Source of the DNA: Panicum virgatum
Lineage: Eukaryota; Streptophyta; Magnoliopsida; Poales; Poaceae
Assembly: GCF_016808335.1 (NCBI RefSeq)
Contig: NC_053142.1
Coordinates: 1,128,541 to 1,192,540, forward strand
Length of the DNA: 64,000 nucleotides
Reading direction: 5' to 3'
A model generated the notes under the pieces. That model was not told the DNA's origin and ran no database searches. It was given only the letters and a program-made list of their open reading frames with translations. Each line of letters begins with the position of its first letter. Within the stretch, counting starts at the first letter, position 1. This document shows, piece by piece, positions 53,435 to 63,369 of this stretch. Both the position numbers and the translations under genes were made by a program.

Positions 53435-53655
53435 CATGTCACCGGGAATTGAGCAGCAGTAGGATATACCCAAAAGAGAACAACAAGAGGTAGAGAAAGC
53501 AAGTGTGAGTACACAACTTGTACTCAGCAAGTATAACACGAACCATGAGGCTCTAGGGTTAGCTGACTCAACTGCATTAGCTATAAGTTTTGGCAAAATT
53601 TTATTAAAGCTATTTACTACAAGTTGATTACTTACCATTAATGCAATTACATGCA
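53435..53655 (-). repeat. Tekay LTR, right part, after the Sirevirus
   Basis: Continues the LTR broken at 40412. It aligns with 4990-5215 (AGTACACAACTTGTACTCA, CATGAGGCTCTA, TGACTCAACTGCATTAGCT, ACTACAAGTTGAT) and ends about 53655, so only the first 500 bp of the 3.6-kb LTR survive. Confidence 0.8.
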
Positions 53656-53763
53656 CATCGTCTTTGGAGCATGAAGATGAGGGCAGTGTATTGCTGTCTT
53701 CCTTCGTGTCTGACTTTGAAAGATCAGTGAGTGAAATCATGTGAAAGAGCAGCAATTACCTCA

Positions 53764-54098
53764 ACCCTTGTTTAGTTACATGGGTAAACTTTTTGAAATG
53801 AAATTTTTTCACATTTAGTATTAAATATAAACTAATTACAAAACTAATTACAGAACTCGTTTATAAACTTCGAGACGAATTTATTAAGACTAATTAATTC
53901 ATCATTGCCACACGGCTACTGTAGCAGTTACTATAGCAATTTAGTGTCTAATCATGGTCTAATTAGACTCATTAGATTCGTCTCATGATTTATAAGCCAA
54001 CTATGCAATTAGTTTTTTACTTTGTCTAGATTTAATACTCCATGCATGTAAGATTTCGTATGATAGATTTGGAATTTTGAATTTTATAAAACAAGGTG
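53764..54098. mobile_element. Tourist-like MITE, second copy
   Basis: About 335 bp with ends CCTTGTTTAGTTACATGGG and TTTTATAAAACAAGG. It has the internal sentence 'GAGACGAATTTATTAAGACTAATTAATTCATCATT' in pieces matching the MITE at 18830-19172 (TAGCACTTATGGCTAATCATG against TAGCAATTTAGTGTCTAATCATG). The TSD could not be fixed. Confidence 0.75.
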
Positions 54099-54374
54099 TC
54101 AGCACTCTTACGGTTGCGGTGTTGTGTTTTGCATCTTTCACCTGCTTACGCATCACACCACTTAGTTTTTTTTCTTCTCTTCCGTCCCATCAACACCTCT
54201 ACTCTTCCGTCCCATCAACACCTCTTTCTTGTACCATGTCAAATCGTATGCCGCGCTTGCTCCAAAAGTCTGGAAAGGGTGCGAGAAAGAAGAGCAGCAG
54301 CACAATGTGGTCCAGAGGAGAGCGCAGGAATTTATTCGTTCCCCATTCTCCATTTTTTTTTTGACGTCGAGACT
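54099..54374. other. Unassigned spacer
   Basis: Contains a tandem 26-bp duplication (CTTCCGTCCCATCAACACCTCT, 54178 and 54204); no gene recognised. Confidence 0.4.
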
Positions 54375-54960
54375 GACACCCTAACATATGTTTATGTTGT
54401 CGTTATTATTGACTCATTGAATTATTTAGTTAGTGCAACAAGGTATGATATTTTATTTGCTGTGAGCAAATTGAGCCGGTTTGTCTCAAACCCAGGAAAT
54501 GATCATTAGAAGACTCTTGAAAGAGTTATGCACTATTTAATAGGCGCAATGAAATATGGTATTCACTGAACCGGGTACCCTAGGGTATTAGAAGGGTACA
54601 ATAATTCAAACTAGATTTCTGATGCTGATAAGATAAAAGCCACAAGTGAATATGTGTTAACATTTGGAGGTGGCGCTATTTAATGAAAGTCTTGCAAGTA
54701 AACTATCTTAACAATGTCAACAATAGAAGCAGAACTCACAGCATTAGATACTGCCACAGTTAAGGCCGAGTGGTTTTGTGAGCTTCTAGTGGATTTGCCG
54801 ATAGTTGAAAAATAGATACCAGCTATCCTAATAAAATTCTCTAGATATGTAAAAAAACAGTTGAAATCAATGAGAAAACTGAAAAACTCGACAGTAATAG
54901 GTTTAAACTATATTCCAACAGCTAAGAACTGGGCAGCTTTGACGGGTCGTGGAGGCAGAT
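54375..54960 (+). pseudogene. Ty1/copia reverse transcriptase–RNase H remnant
   Basis: Plus-strand pieces in shifting frames: LNYLVSATRYDILFAVSKLS, VSNPGNDH, YGIH…TGYPRVLEGYNNSN, ISDADKIKATSEYVLTFGGG, TILTMSTIEAELTALDTAT, EWFCELLVDLP. These follow the copia RT thumb to RNase H order (compare SDADW…KSTSGY and STAEAE in active elements). It is not a Sirevirus, but another copia lineage that uses 'TRSTMEAE'-type text. More than six stops and frameshifts: long dead. Confidence 0.8.
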
Positions 54961-55240
54961 TTGATAGGTCCTAGCAGGGTGCGTGGAGGCAAACGCATGC
55001 AGCTCATTATACCAGCGGTCCCAAAGGCCGACAGTAGATTTATTTGACGGGTGATAGCAGCGGCAGCAGCTTAAGCCGCGCGCTGCGGTCCAACGACCGG
55101 CAGTGATGGATCATAGCAGCGTCCACCGACAGCAGCTTTGATGAGTCATAGCAGTGTGCGCGAAGGATGTGTTTCCTGGCCTCACATATAGGTTCTGATT
55201 GGTTTGTTTCTCGGTTGGGCCAGGCTCCTAGCCAGGCCAC
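54961..55240. other. Unassigned sequence before the direct repeats
   Basis: Tandem-like phrases 'tagcagcg(g/t)c' and 'gccgacagtag'; no gene recognised. Confidence 0.35.
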
Positions 55241-56077
55241 ATAAAGAAGCCGATTGGTTGCATGCATCTCTGACGGCACATGTATGTTAACAGTGTGTTT
55301 CGATAACTGCGTGCCTACAACTTGCACGCGCGGAGCCAGGCTGCCGGGAAACGCCCGATTTTACCTTCTCTCGCGAGCCACGCCCCGTGACGCTTTTAGC
55401 ATCTGGCCAGCCAGGCCCTATCCAAAGTAGAGACAACCAATCATGCTGCCCTTGCACCCCACTGGCCTGGCCAGCCCATATTTTTTCCACGGTTCCCTGC
55501 TGCGCCACAATGCAAATTTTTTATTTTTTGGCTCCTTCCTTGCTGCGCTGAGCGTGGTACAACTATTTTATTTTATTCGTACCGTTCCCTTCTGCGCCTG
55601 TTACTGGCTACAGCATGGTAGCCGCGTTTTAGGACAACACCGCTTCGACACATCATGCCAACTGCGCTTTTCTCGGGACAGCAACGCTGCGACCCATTGT
55701 ACCACTTTTCTCAGGAAATGCAATGTGGAGTAACAATAGGAAGTCCGTACTGCCACGCGGTTCGAAGCTCTCCGCGCCCCCTCCGAGACGATGGGCCCCA
55801 CCAGGTCAGACATCACGAGCACCACGTGGAAAACTGGAGGCGACGGGACACGACAATGGTAGTCGACACATCATACCTGACGGATGATGCTGCCGGAACG
55901 GGAAGTGGTAAAGCGGCGAGCATCTGATGTTCGACGGCAGGAAATAAGGTAGTTTTCGGTGGTCAAAAGCCGTCGAAAATAAAAATTTTGGTGCTGAAAA
56001 TAACTATCTTTGGCGGTATAGGTTTTATTTTCGGCAGTTTGTGACCGCCGCAAAAGAAATGCCGAAAATAAGACTTC
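55241..56077 (+). repeat. 837-bp direct duplication, copy 1
   Basis: Starts ATAAAGAAGCCGATTGGTTG and ends GCCGAAAATAAGACTTC. Over 90% identical to 56676-57509. Contains GATTTTACCTT…CGCGAGCC, TGGCCTGGCCAGCCCATA, CTTCTGCGCCTGTTA and the terminal TTTTCGGTGGTC…GCCGTCGAAAATAA words. No protein recognised. Confidence 0.85.
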
Positions 56078-56675
56078 TAATGAGAAACTATCATTAGTTT
56101 TGTTATCGAGAGTACTTTAAGCGTGTGACGTACCTGTGACTATTTACGTAAATAACTATAGAAAAGACAATCAATCAAATATTGAATAGAATCAAAATTG
56201 CTATCTATTTTGGAACGGAGGTTTGTAATATATTTAAGCCAGGGTACAGCGTCGACTTGACTCGTCCCAGAAAGACAAGTCAGAAGCATCAATGCAAGGT
56301 ACGAGCTTTGAGTGAGCAGCAGACACGAGGCCCGGTCCTATCCTGTGGTGCACCTTTAATTTGCTGCATAGTCGTTCTGTAATCTGTAAAATTTCGTTCA
56401 GTCTGCATACAGTGAGCCAAACAGTGCGCCATTTGTGTGCTGAAGACCCGAAGAACGCAGGCCGCGCATGTGTTTGTGTAGTGGAAGGAGGTGGACTGGA
56501 CAGCTCCTTTCATCTCCGCTGCTCCTCCGCAAGAAAAGCCATGCAGCTTGTCCTTCACTGCTTGGTCTCGTCCTCTCTGTGTGGAGATGAGGCCAAAGAG
56601 CGTCGACTTGACTAGACACGTCTGGACTGGACCCCGGTGCTTGCTGCTCGCGACTGGGGCCACTCTGATGCATGC
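56078..56675. other. Spacer between the direct repeats
   Basis: 598 bp. Contains GCGTCGACTTGACT twice (56249 and 56599), possibly marking another small insertion. No coding sequence is supported; the 156-residue minus frame at 56289-56759 has no domain. Confidence 0.35.
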
Positions 56676-57509
56676 ATAAAGAAGCCGATTGATTGCATGC
56701 ATCTCTGACGGCTCATGTATGCAAACAGTTTTCGATAACTGCGTGCCTACAACTTGCACGCGCGGAGCCAGGCTGCCGGGAAACGCCCGATTTTACCTTA
56801 TCTCGCGAGCCAGGCCCCGTGACGCTTTTTTGCATCTGGCCAGCCAGGCCCTACCCAAAATAGAGACAACCAAACATGCTGCCCTTGCACCTCACTGGCC
56901 TGGCCAGCCCATATTCGAGTAGACCCATAGTGTATGATCTTTTCCACTGTTCCCTGCTGCGCCACAATGTGAATTTTTTAATTTTTGGCTCCTTCCTTAC
57001 TGCATCGAGTGTAGTACAACTATTTTATTTTTTTCGTACCGTTCCCTTCTGCGCCTGTTAGCTACTGGCTACAGCTACATCATGGTAGCGCGTTCTAGGA
57101 CAACACCGCTTCGAACGCATCACGCCAACTGCGCTTTTCTCGGGACGGCAACGCTGCGACCCATTGTACCACTTTTCTCAGGAAATGCAATGTCCGAAGC
57201 TCTCCCGCGCCCCTCCGAGACGCTGGGCCCCACCAGGTCAGACATCACGAGCACCGCGTGGAAAGCTGGAGGCGACGGGACACGACAATGGTAGTCGACA
57301 CATCAGACCTGACGGATGATGCTGCCAGAACGGGAAGCGGTAAAGCGGCGAGCATCCGATGCGTGACGGCAGGAAATAAGATAGTTTTCGGTGGTCAAAA
57401 GCCGTCGAAAATAAAGATTTTGCTGCTGAAAATAACTTTCTTCGGCGGTATAGGTTTTATTTTCGGCAGTTTGTGACCCCCGCAAAAGAAATGCCGAAAA
57501 TAAGACTTC
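56676..57509 (+). repeat. 834-bp direct duplication, copy 2
   Basis: Second copy of 55241-56077, with small indels (an extra GAGTAGACCCATAGTGTATG stretch near 56917; about 25 bp missing near 57191). It continues without a break into the GCCGAAAA motif array. Confidence 0.85.
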
Positions 57510-57840
57510 CGAAAATAGGTAATTTTCGACGGCCCTAAAAAACCACCGAAAATAGTTTAATTTTTGGCGGCCACAAATAGCCACCGAAAATAGATTAATT
57601 TTCTGCGACCATAAAAAGCACCGAAAATTATTCAATTTAATTTTTGAAGCCGCCGAAAATTAAATTGAATAATTTTCCGTGGCTTCTTATGACCGCCGAA
57701 AATTAAGTTGACTAATTTTCGGCGGCTAAGCCTGGCTGCCAAAAATTAAATTGTTAATTTTCAGCGGCTACTTACTGTCGCCGAAAATAACTTTAGCTAA
57801 TTTTCTACGGCTTTTTTAGCCTCCGAAAATTAGCTATTCC
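57490..57840. repeat. Inverted GCCGCCGAAAATTA motif array (CACTA-like subterminal region)
   Basis: About a dozen copies of CCGAAAATTA / TAATTTTCGG in alternating orientation every 25-35 bp (for example TTTTCGACGG 57521, CCACCGAAAAT 57543, CCGCCGAAAATTAA 57649, CCGCCGAAAATTAAG 57693, TTTTCGGCGGC 57716). Clustered, alternating short motifs are typical of transposase-binding subterminal repeats of CACTA elements. The diagnostic CACTA terminus was not found, so this is tentative. Confidence 0.5.
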
Positions 57841-58040
57841 GCAACATTCCACCTTTTTTTTCTTACGGTTCTTCACGCATATATTAGATACAGATTTTGA
57901 CACATATACAGATTTTTCACATTAAAGATTTTACGCATGCATTGCATACAAATTTTAACACATATATCGAATATTAATCTAAAGTTTTCATAAGTATTCA
58001 ATTCAAAACATATTCATACAAACATTAAACATTCAATTCA
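57841..58040. other. AT-rich spacer
   Basis: Direct 'tttt(g/a)acacatata' repeats at 57895 and 57952. No gene. Confidence 0.35.
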
Positions 58041-58092
58041 TAGCCAATCGGAGTTGCCTCGTGGTAATGGTCTCAACGGCCAAGTCCACCAA
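58041..58092 (+). pseudogene. Stray fragment of the rDNA 5' ETS
   Basis: TAGCCAATCGGAGTTGCCTC and the following 30 bp match 63154-63206 of the ETS next to the 18S gene (TAGCCAATCGGCGTTGCCTT, GGTAATGGTCTCA(A/T)CGGCCAA) at about 87% identity, same strand. It shows that rDNA pieces other than 25S are scattered in the transposon region. Confidence 0.75.
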
Positions 58093-58244
58093 TGAGCAGT
58101 TTGGCCCACCTAACATCGATTGCTCTGCTCGTTCTGAGCGGTCGCCCGCTCAACTGAAATTGCGAATATGCTAGCAGATGCCCTTCAGATTGATATTTGA
58201 TGGTTAAGAAAATTAGGTGCTACATCTGGATTTTTCTGGAGCTA

Positions 58245-59696
58245 AACCCGTGCATTCCGACGAACAAAATTATCAATAAAAGCTGCCGTTGGAGTAGAAG
58301 TATCCTCAGAAACCCAGAAAATAATATGTGCATGAGGTAATCCATGTTTTTGGAACTCAACAGTGTGGAGGACTGCAAACACAGCACATAAATCTACGTA
58401 AATATTCTAGCTTATAGCAAAATGTAACAGGCTGAAATTTCTGTGTGTTTTATATACCTGCAACAACAGTCCCAAAAATATTCCCATTTCTAATGTCTTC
58501 TAACATTTCCTCTAGTTTCATGTTATATACCCGAACAATTATATATGCCCTATCACTTGGTTTTTGCCCTGGTTCAATAATTCCAAGAAACATTTTTGGC
58601 CAATTGGAGTTACATGTGAATGTGACAAAGAAGTCAGGTGGTCCGAATACTCTGCATATTGCTATGCCATCATGGTAATTTTGAACCATGTATCTACGAC
58701 CACCGGTATGTGAAGCTGGAAGCACAGTTAGCTTGCCCATTTCACTCCCATCTATACAACCACGGCCAACAGCATCAGCAATACCTTGCAAATTTTCAAT
58801 TCTTAGTTTGGATTGGTTTTTTAATACATACCATAATCTATTTTCGTCTATAGCAGCTTGAGCATCAACTTTGATTTGGCTAGATAGAAGACCATAACAG
58901 AGAAATGGGTTGGGATGGCCCCGACGATAATGGAAATTATATCGAAAATAATCTTGCATAGTTATTGTTTTCCTCTTCTTTTTATTGTTCTGTTCAGGAC
59001 CACTATAAAGAACACCGACTTGGAAACCTCGCTCGCCAAAAGGGAATAACAAAGGATATTGCAAAGCCATATAGGCTGGGTGCAGTGAAGAAATACGCCT
59101 GAGATAACCAGATTTAGTTTCTATAATTATGTCTCGTTTGAAGGAATCAGCTGAGAAATCACCCACAATAAGCATTGCAAGCTATTCAGTTGATGGTAGA
59201 TTATACTTAGCAGGATCTCGCTCTTGAGGACCAACGATTCTAATAACAAAATTTTCATCACTGTGTTGTTCCAATCGATCCCTAGCCATTCCGATTTTTT
59301 GTGCTAATGGATTATGAGTATCAAGCATTTGTATTAAACTGGAAACAATTGTTGGATCAATAGGATCAGTTGGCATTTCATCAGGACAGAGAGCATTAAT
59401 CCGGTTCTGTACTTCATTAGAGGTATCATATATATAGAGCTCCAAAAATTTGGGAGCACTTCCATCAGCAGGCAGTAAAGATCCAATTCGGTGATGTACC
59501 TGCCCACTGATTTTGAATATAGGAGGGCCACGACCATCATTAACAAAGCGATCTATATTTGCACCCATTGATGTAAAAGCAAATAAGCAGTTGTATTGCC
59601 TTATATTTTTCATAAATTTTTTTGAGCGTGGACCACCATCAAACCGAGCCAATGAAGAAAGAGGTTCAGGCCTAGGTGGAAAAGGAGGTATCCCAC
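58245..59696 (-). pseudogene. Helitron Rep/helicase gene fragment
   Basis: Minus-strand frame from the 25S junction at 59696: FDGGPRSKKFMKNIRQYNCL, GQVHHRIGSLLP, then (after an in-frame TAG at about 59180) LHPAYMALQYPLLFPFGERG, QDYFRYNFHYRRG, GRRYMVQNYHDGIAICR, GPPDFFVTFTCNSNWP. An intron (58457 to 58373, GT…AG) leads to an exon with VEFQKHGLPHAHIIFW, which holds the HUH nuclease motif His-Ala-His. This is the N-terminal Rep part of the plant Helitron protein, which starts rolling-circle transposition. The catalytic tyrosines, helicase domain and N-terminal start are missing. One nonsense codon; otherwise well preserved. Confidence 0.88.
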
Positions 59697-59714
59697 TGTC
59701 CCTGTCTACTATCC

Positions 59715-59745
<31 letters not shown>

Positions 59746-59754
59746 CGAAATCAA

Positions 59755-59792
<38 letters not shown>

Positions 59793-60221
59793 ACTTTGTG
59801 AAATGACTTGAGAGGTGTAGGATAAGTGGGAGCCTTCGGGCACAACTAAAATACCAATACTTTTAACGTTATTTTACTTATTCTGTGGGTTGGAAGAGGG
59901 GCATCGCCCCTCCTTTTGGCTCCAAGGCCTAGCTCTGCTGGGCCAATCCAGGCGGAAGACATTGTCAGGTAGGGAGTTTGGCTGGGGCGGCACATCTGTT
60001 AAAAGATAACACATGTGTCCAAAGATGAGCTCAACGAGAACTGAAATCTCGTGTGGAACAAAAGGGTAAAAGCTCATTTGATTCTGATTTCCAGTATGAA
60101 TACAAACCGTGAAAGCGTGGCCTATCGATCCTTTAGACCTTCGGAGTTTGAAGCTAGAGATGTCAGAAAAGTTACCACAGTGATAACTGGCTTGTGGCAG
60201 CCAAGCGTTTATAGCGACGTT

Positions 60222-60266
<45 letters not shown>

Positions 60267-60301
60267 GAATTCACCAAGTGTTGGATTGTTCACCCACCAA
60301 T

Positions 60302-60354
<53 letters not shown>

Positions 60355-60750
60355 CGATGACCGTGCCGCGATAGTAATTCAACCTAGTACGAGAGGAACC
60401 GTTGATTCACACAATTGGTTATCGCGCTTGGTTGAAAAGCCAGTGGCGTGAAGCTACCGTGTGTCGGATTATGACTGAACGCCTCTAAGTCAGAATCCAA
60501 GCTAGCAACCAGCGCCTGTGCCCGCCGCTCGCCCCGACCCACATTAGGACATTCGCGCCCCAAGGGCCCGTGCCATTGGCTCAGCCTGCCCGGCCGATGT
60601 GCCGTGGCAGGCCGCCTCGAAGCTCCCTTCCTCACGGGCGGCGAGCCGAATACTTTGCAGACGACTTAAATACGTGATGGGCATTGTAAGTGGCAGAGTG
60701 GCCTCGCTGCCACGATCCACTGAGATCCAGCCCCGTGTCGCACGGATTCA
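59697..60750 (+). pseudogene. 25S rRNA 3' part
   Basis: From GTCCCTGTCTACTATCCAGC through GACCCTGTTGAGCTTGACTC, the sarcin-ricin loop (CCTAGTACGAGAGGAACCG) to the 3' terminus near CGTGTCGCACGGATTC. About the last 1050 nt of 25S, joined on the left to a Helitron fragment. Scattered substitutions relative to the usual plant sequence (for example AAATACGTGATGGGCATT) and missing 5' two thirds mark it as non-functional. The exact 3' end is uncertain by about 10 nt. Confidence 0.92.
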
Positions 60751-60896
60751 TCCCCCCTCCACCCCCATTCAAAAGTTCAGGCTCGGAAGGATGATGCTTG
60801 TCAAAGATATTGCGAGCAAGGATTCATCCCTCCCCCTCAAGGACCATTCAAAACTTCAGGCTCCGATGCGCCATTCCTGTCAAAGATATTACGAGC
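60744..60896 (+). repeat. Two 76-bp tandem repeats at the 25S end
   Basis: GGATTCATCCC…CATTCAAAA(G/C)TTCAGGCTC…GTCAAAGATATT(G/A)CGAGCAA twice in a row (60744-60819 and 60820-60896). Unit 1 includes the last bases of 25S, so a short duplication of the 3' end started the spacer. Confidence 0.75.
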
Positions 60897-62183
60897 AAAT
60901 ATACCGAATAGGAGGGAAGCGGAGTACAAGAAAAAACATAAAGTACTATGATAGTACGATGAGTACGAATATGAGTAAGAACGTACTAGCCACGACGGCT
61001 ACAATAACCTCAAAAGAGGTCATACCCAAATTTAAGGGTACCATATGACATGGACATCCTAGTAGCAGCAATGATGTACAAGACAGCAAGGACCAAGTCA
61101 TTGAGCAGCCACAATGATGAATAAGACACCAAGGAACCAAACATCCCCGGACTAATTTTGGAGGACATAATTGTACAAGGTGTACGGGTATGAACCATAC
61201 TCTACCCAGATGGAAAGGTTGTACACTGGACCCAAGCAGACAAAGTTGGGATGAGAACGGCTGATATACGTGTGGTATTGGTCATAGGAATTGGTTGAAA
61301 GGCAAGAAGGTTTGTAACCCTGGTTCATAGAGTGAAATTTACCTAAAAGGGAATAAAAATGGTTGGTTTCAGTGGAAAATGGTTGTACATGGTAGCCACA
61401 CATGGTTCCATGTTCATCCGGGTTCAAACGGACCTTGTTGCGGTGAAAACAGACGAAAAACATGTGCTATAGGTCATGGGAAGCGAAAACCTAGGCCGAA
61501 CGACCATTCGGTATGTAACCCTGGCCAAAAAATGGAAATGGCCCACAACGGGATGGAAACGGTTCATTTCGGTCCGAAATATTGTACATGGCACCCGCAC
61601 ATAGAACTATGTCCATCCGGGTGGAAACGAACCATGCTAGGGTGAAACAGACAAAAACGTGGGCTATAGGTCATGGGAGGCGAAAATATAGGCCGAACGA
61701 CCATTCGGTATGTAAAAAATTGGAAATGGCCCACGACGGAATGGAAACAGTTCATTTCGGTCGGAAATGTTGTACATGGCACCCGCACATGGAACTATGT
61801 CCATTCGGGTGCAAACGAACCATGGTAGGATGAAAATAGTTGAGAAACGTGTGCTATAGGTCAAGGGAGGCAAGACATGGGCCAAACGGCCATTCGGCAT
61901 GTCAACATGGCAAAGAAGTGGAAACATCCCAAAACGGCCCAAAAACATGAAATTAGGCTCAATGCGGAGAAAACGAGTCAAGAACGGGCGAATTCGGCCT
62001 CCGGAGGTGATGGGAGGGCTGGGTTTCCGAAACCTCACGTGACCAGACTCAAAAACTGGCCAGTTTTTTAGCCCAGACATGTTATCTCGCCCTATCACAG
62101 GCATTTCAGGCAACCCCCCAAAACTGTACACCCGGAAGGCTAAAAAATTCCTAGAACTTCTGGGTCGAACAATGCCCCCCGGG
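60897..62183 (+). other. rDNA intergenic spacer, non-transcribed part
   Basis: Sequence between the 25S end and the Pol I start motif. No genes. It includes tandem repeats (61340-61930) and, from about 61930 to 62180, unique promoter-proximal sequence. Confidence 0.8.
61340..61930 (+). repeat. About 188-bp IGS tandem repeats (three units)
   Basis: TGGAAATGGCCCAC recurs at 61533 and 61721 (188 bp apart). GGCCGAACGACCATTCGGTA, CATTTCGGTC(C/G)GAAAT and TTGTACATGGCACCCGCACA repeat at the same period, with weaker units before and after. Such subrepeats upstream of the Pol I start act as enhancers in plants and animals. Confidence 0.85.
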
Positions 62184-62196
62184 TATAGTAGGGGGG
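62184..62196 (+). promoter_or_regulatory. RNA polymerase I promoter/start motif
   Basis: TATAGTAGGGGGG matches the conserved plant rDNA initiation motif (TATA…RGGGG; the grass form is TATAGTAGGG). It lies 1.18 kb before 18S. Transcription would begin within it and read through 5' ETS to 18S. Confidence 0.85.
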
Positions 62197-63369
62197 AGCC
62201 GATGCGATGAATGGGTACTTGGGAAACAATGTCCGGCCATGTGTTTCGGGTTGTTTCGGGTGCTCCAAGCTGTACCCTCCTAACCTCGTTGTGGTTGGCA
62301 ACGGCCGGCCACATCGCGGTTTTCGACCAGGCTAAACTTCGGTTGGCCGGTGTGGGCTTCGTGTTCCTGGGGATTCCGACGTACGGTCATGTGGCTTTGA
62401 ACTCATTTCTCAAGTTCGGGCAAGGGGGCTCATAGACTGGTCTCGGCGATGGCCTGCTCTCGTTTCCTGCGTTCGGCCTTGGGGATTCCGATGCTTCGGT
62501 CATATGTCTTTGAACTCATTTCCCAAGACTCGGAGCACTGCACCAACAGACAAGGTCATTTAGGGGCTTGCCAAGGTAAGCTGGGATGGATTTCAGTTGC
62601 TCAGGAATTCCGACCGTTTGGTCATGTTGGCTTTGAACTCATTTCTCAAGTTTGTGCAAGGGGGACTCGTAGACTGGCCTCGACGATGGCTTGCTCTCGT
62701 TTCCTGCGTTCGGGCTTGGGGATTCTGACACTTCGGTCAACATGTCTTTGAACTCATTCCCTGATCCTCTGAAATTTGCACCGGTTCGCTAAGGCTTGTC
62801 ACTACTCGACCGAGTTTGGTTGAAGGTGGGATGAATATTGTTCGCTATCGTGCTCAGTGGTCCGTTGGCTGCCTTCCTCATAAGTAGACTCGCCGTGCAC
62901 TGCGTGGAGGGATGCTTTGGGTGGCTTAGCTGCCGTGTATCGGCTGGCGCATGAGTTGTCTTGGACCTGTGACTGTCGGGAGGCCCCCCGCCCTTGTGCG
63001 GCCGACTCTCGACGCCTGTGTCCCCTCAGTCCCGTGGGAACAATGCCGACCATTAATGAGTGCTTGCGTGCTGCTACCTGTTTCTTGAGAAGCTACATTC
63101 GCTACAAGTTGCCTTCGTCGCATCCACCCTTTGGGTGTGATGCATCGGTTTTATAGCCAATCGGCGTTGCCTTGTGGGTAATGGTCTCATCGGCCAATTC
63201 CATCAAGGCTACCTCGCTTGTGCTATCGCTCCCAGATGACACAAACAATATAGGACGAGGCTGCTTCGGCTTCTCGTTCCTCTCAAAGTTGGAGCCTTCA
63301 AATACACGACAGCCGACCCGGTTGATGCCTAGGGCAGCAGTCATTGCCGGCTTGTCGAGGAGGACAAGC
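62197..63369 (+). ncRNA. 5' external transcribed spacer
   Basis: From the Pol I start motif to the 18S start. Contains two to three 240-bp repeats in its first half and unique sequence thereafter; removed during pre-rRNA processing. Confidence 0.8.
62363..62790 (+). repeat. About 240-bp ETS tandem repeats
   Basis: GGCTTTGAACTCATTTCTCAAG occurs at 62393 and 62629, and CTGCTCTCGTTTCCTGCGTTCGG-like text at 62454 and 62692 (period about 237). The second unit is partial. Confidence 0.8.

Noticed and set aside
56289..56759. 156-aa minus ORF as a gene
   Set aside because: It crosses the border of the direct repeat at 56676, is only partly mirrored in the other copy (55040-55327) and shows no domain.
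58450..59175. Separate Helitron gene from the ORF at 59182-59754
   Set aside because: Both are in the same frame, separated by one TAG; they form one gene. The first 30 or so residues of the upstream ORF are antisense 25S.
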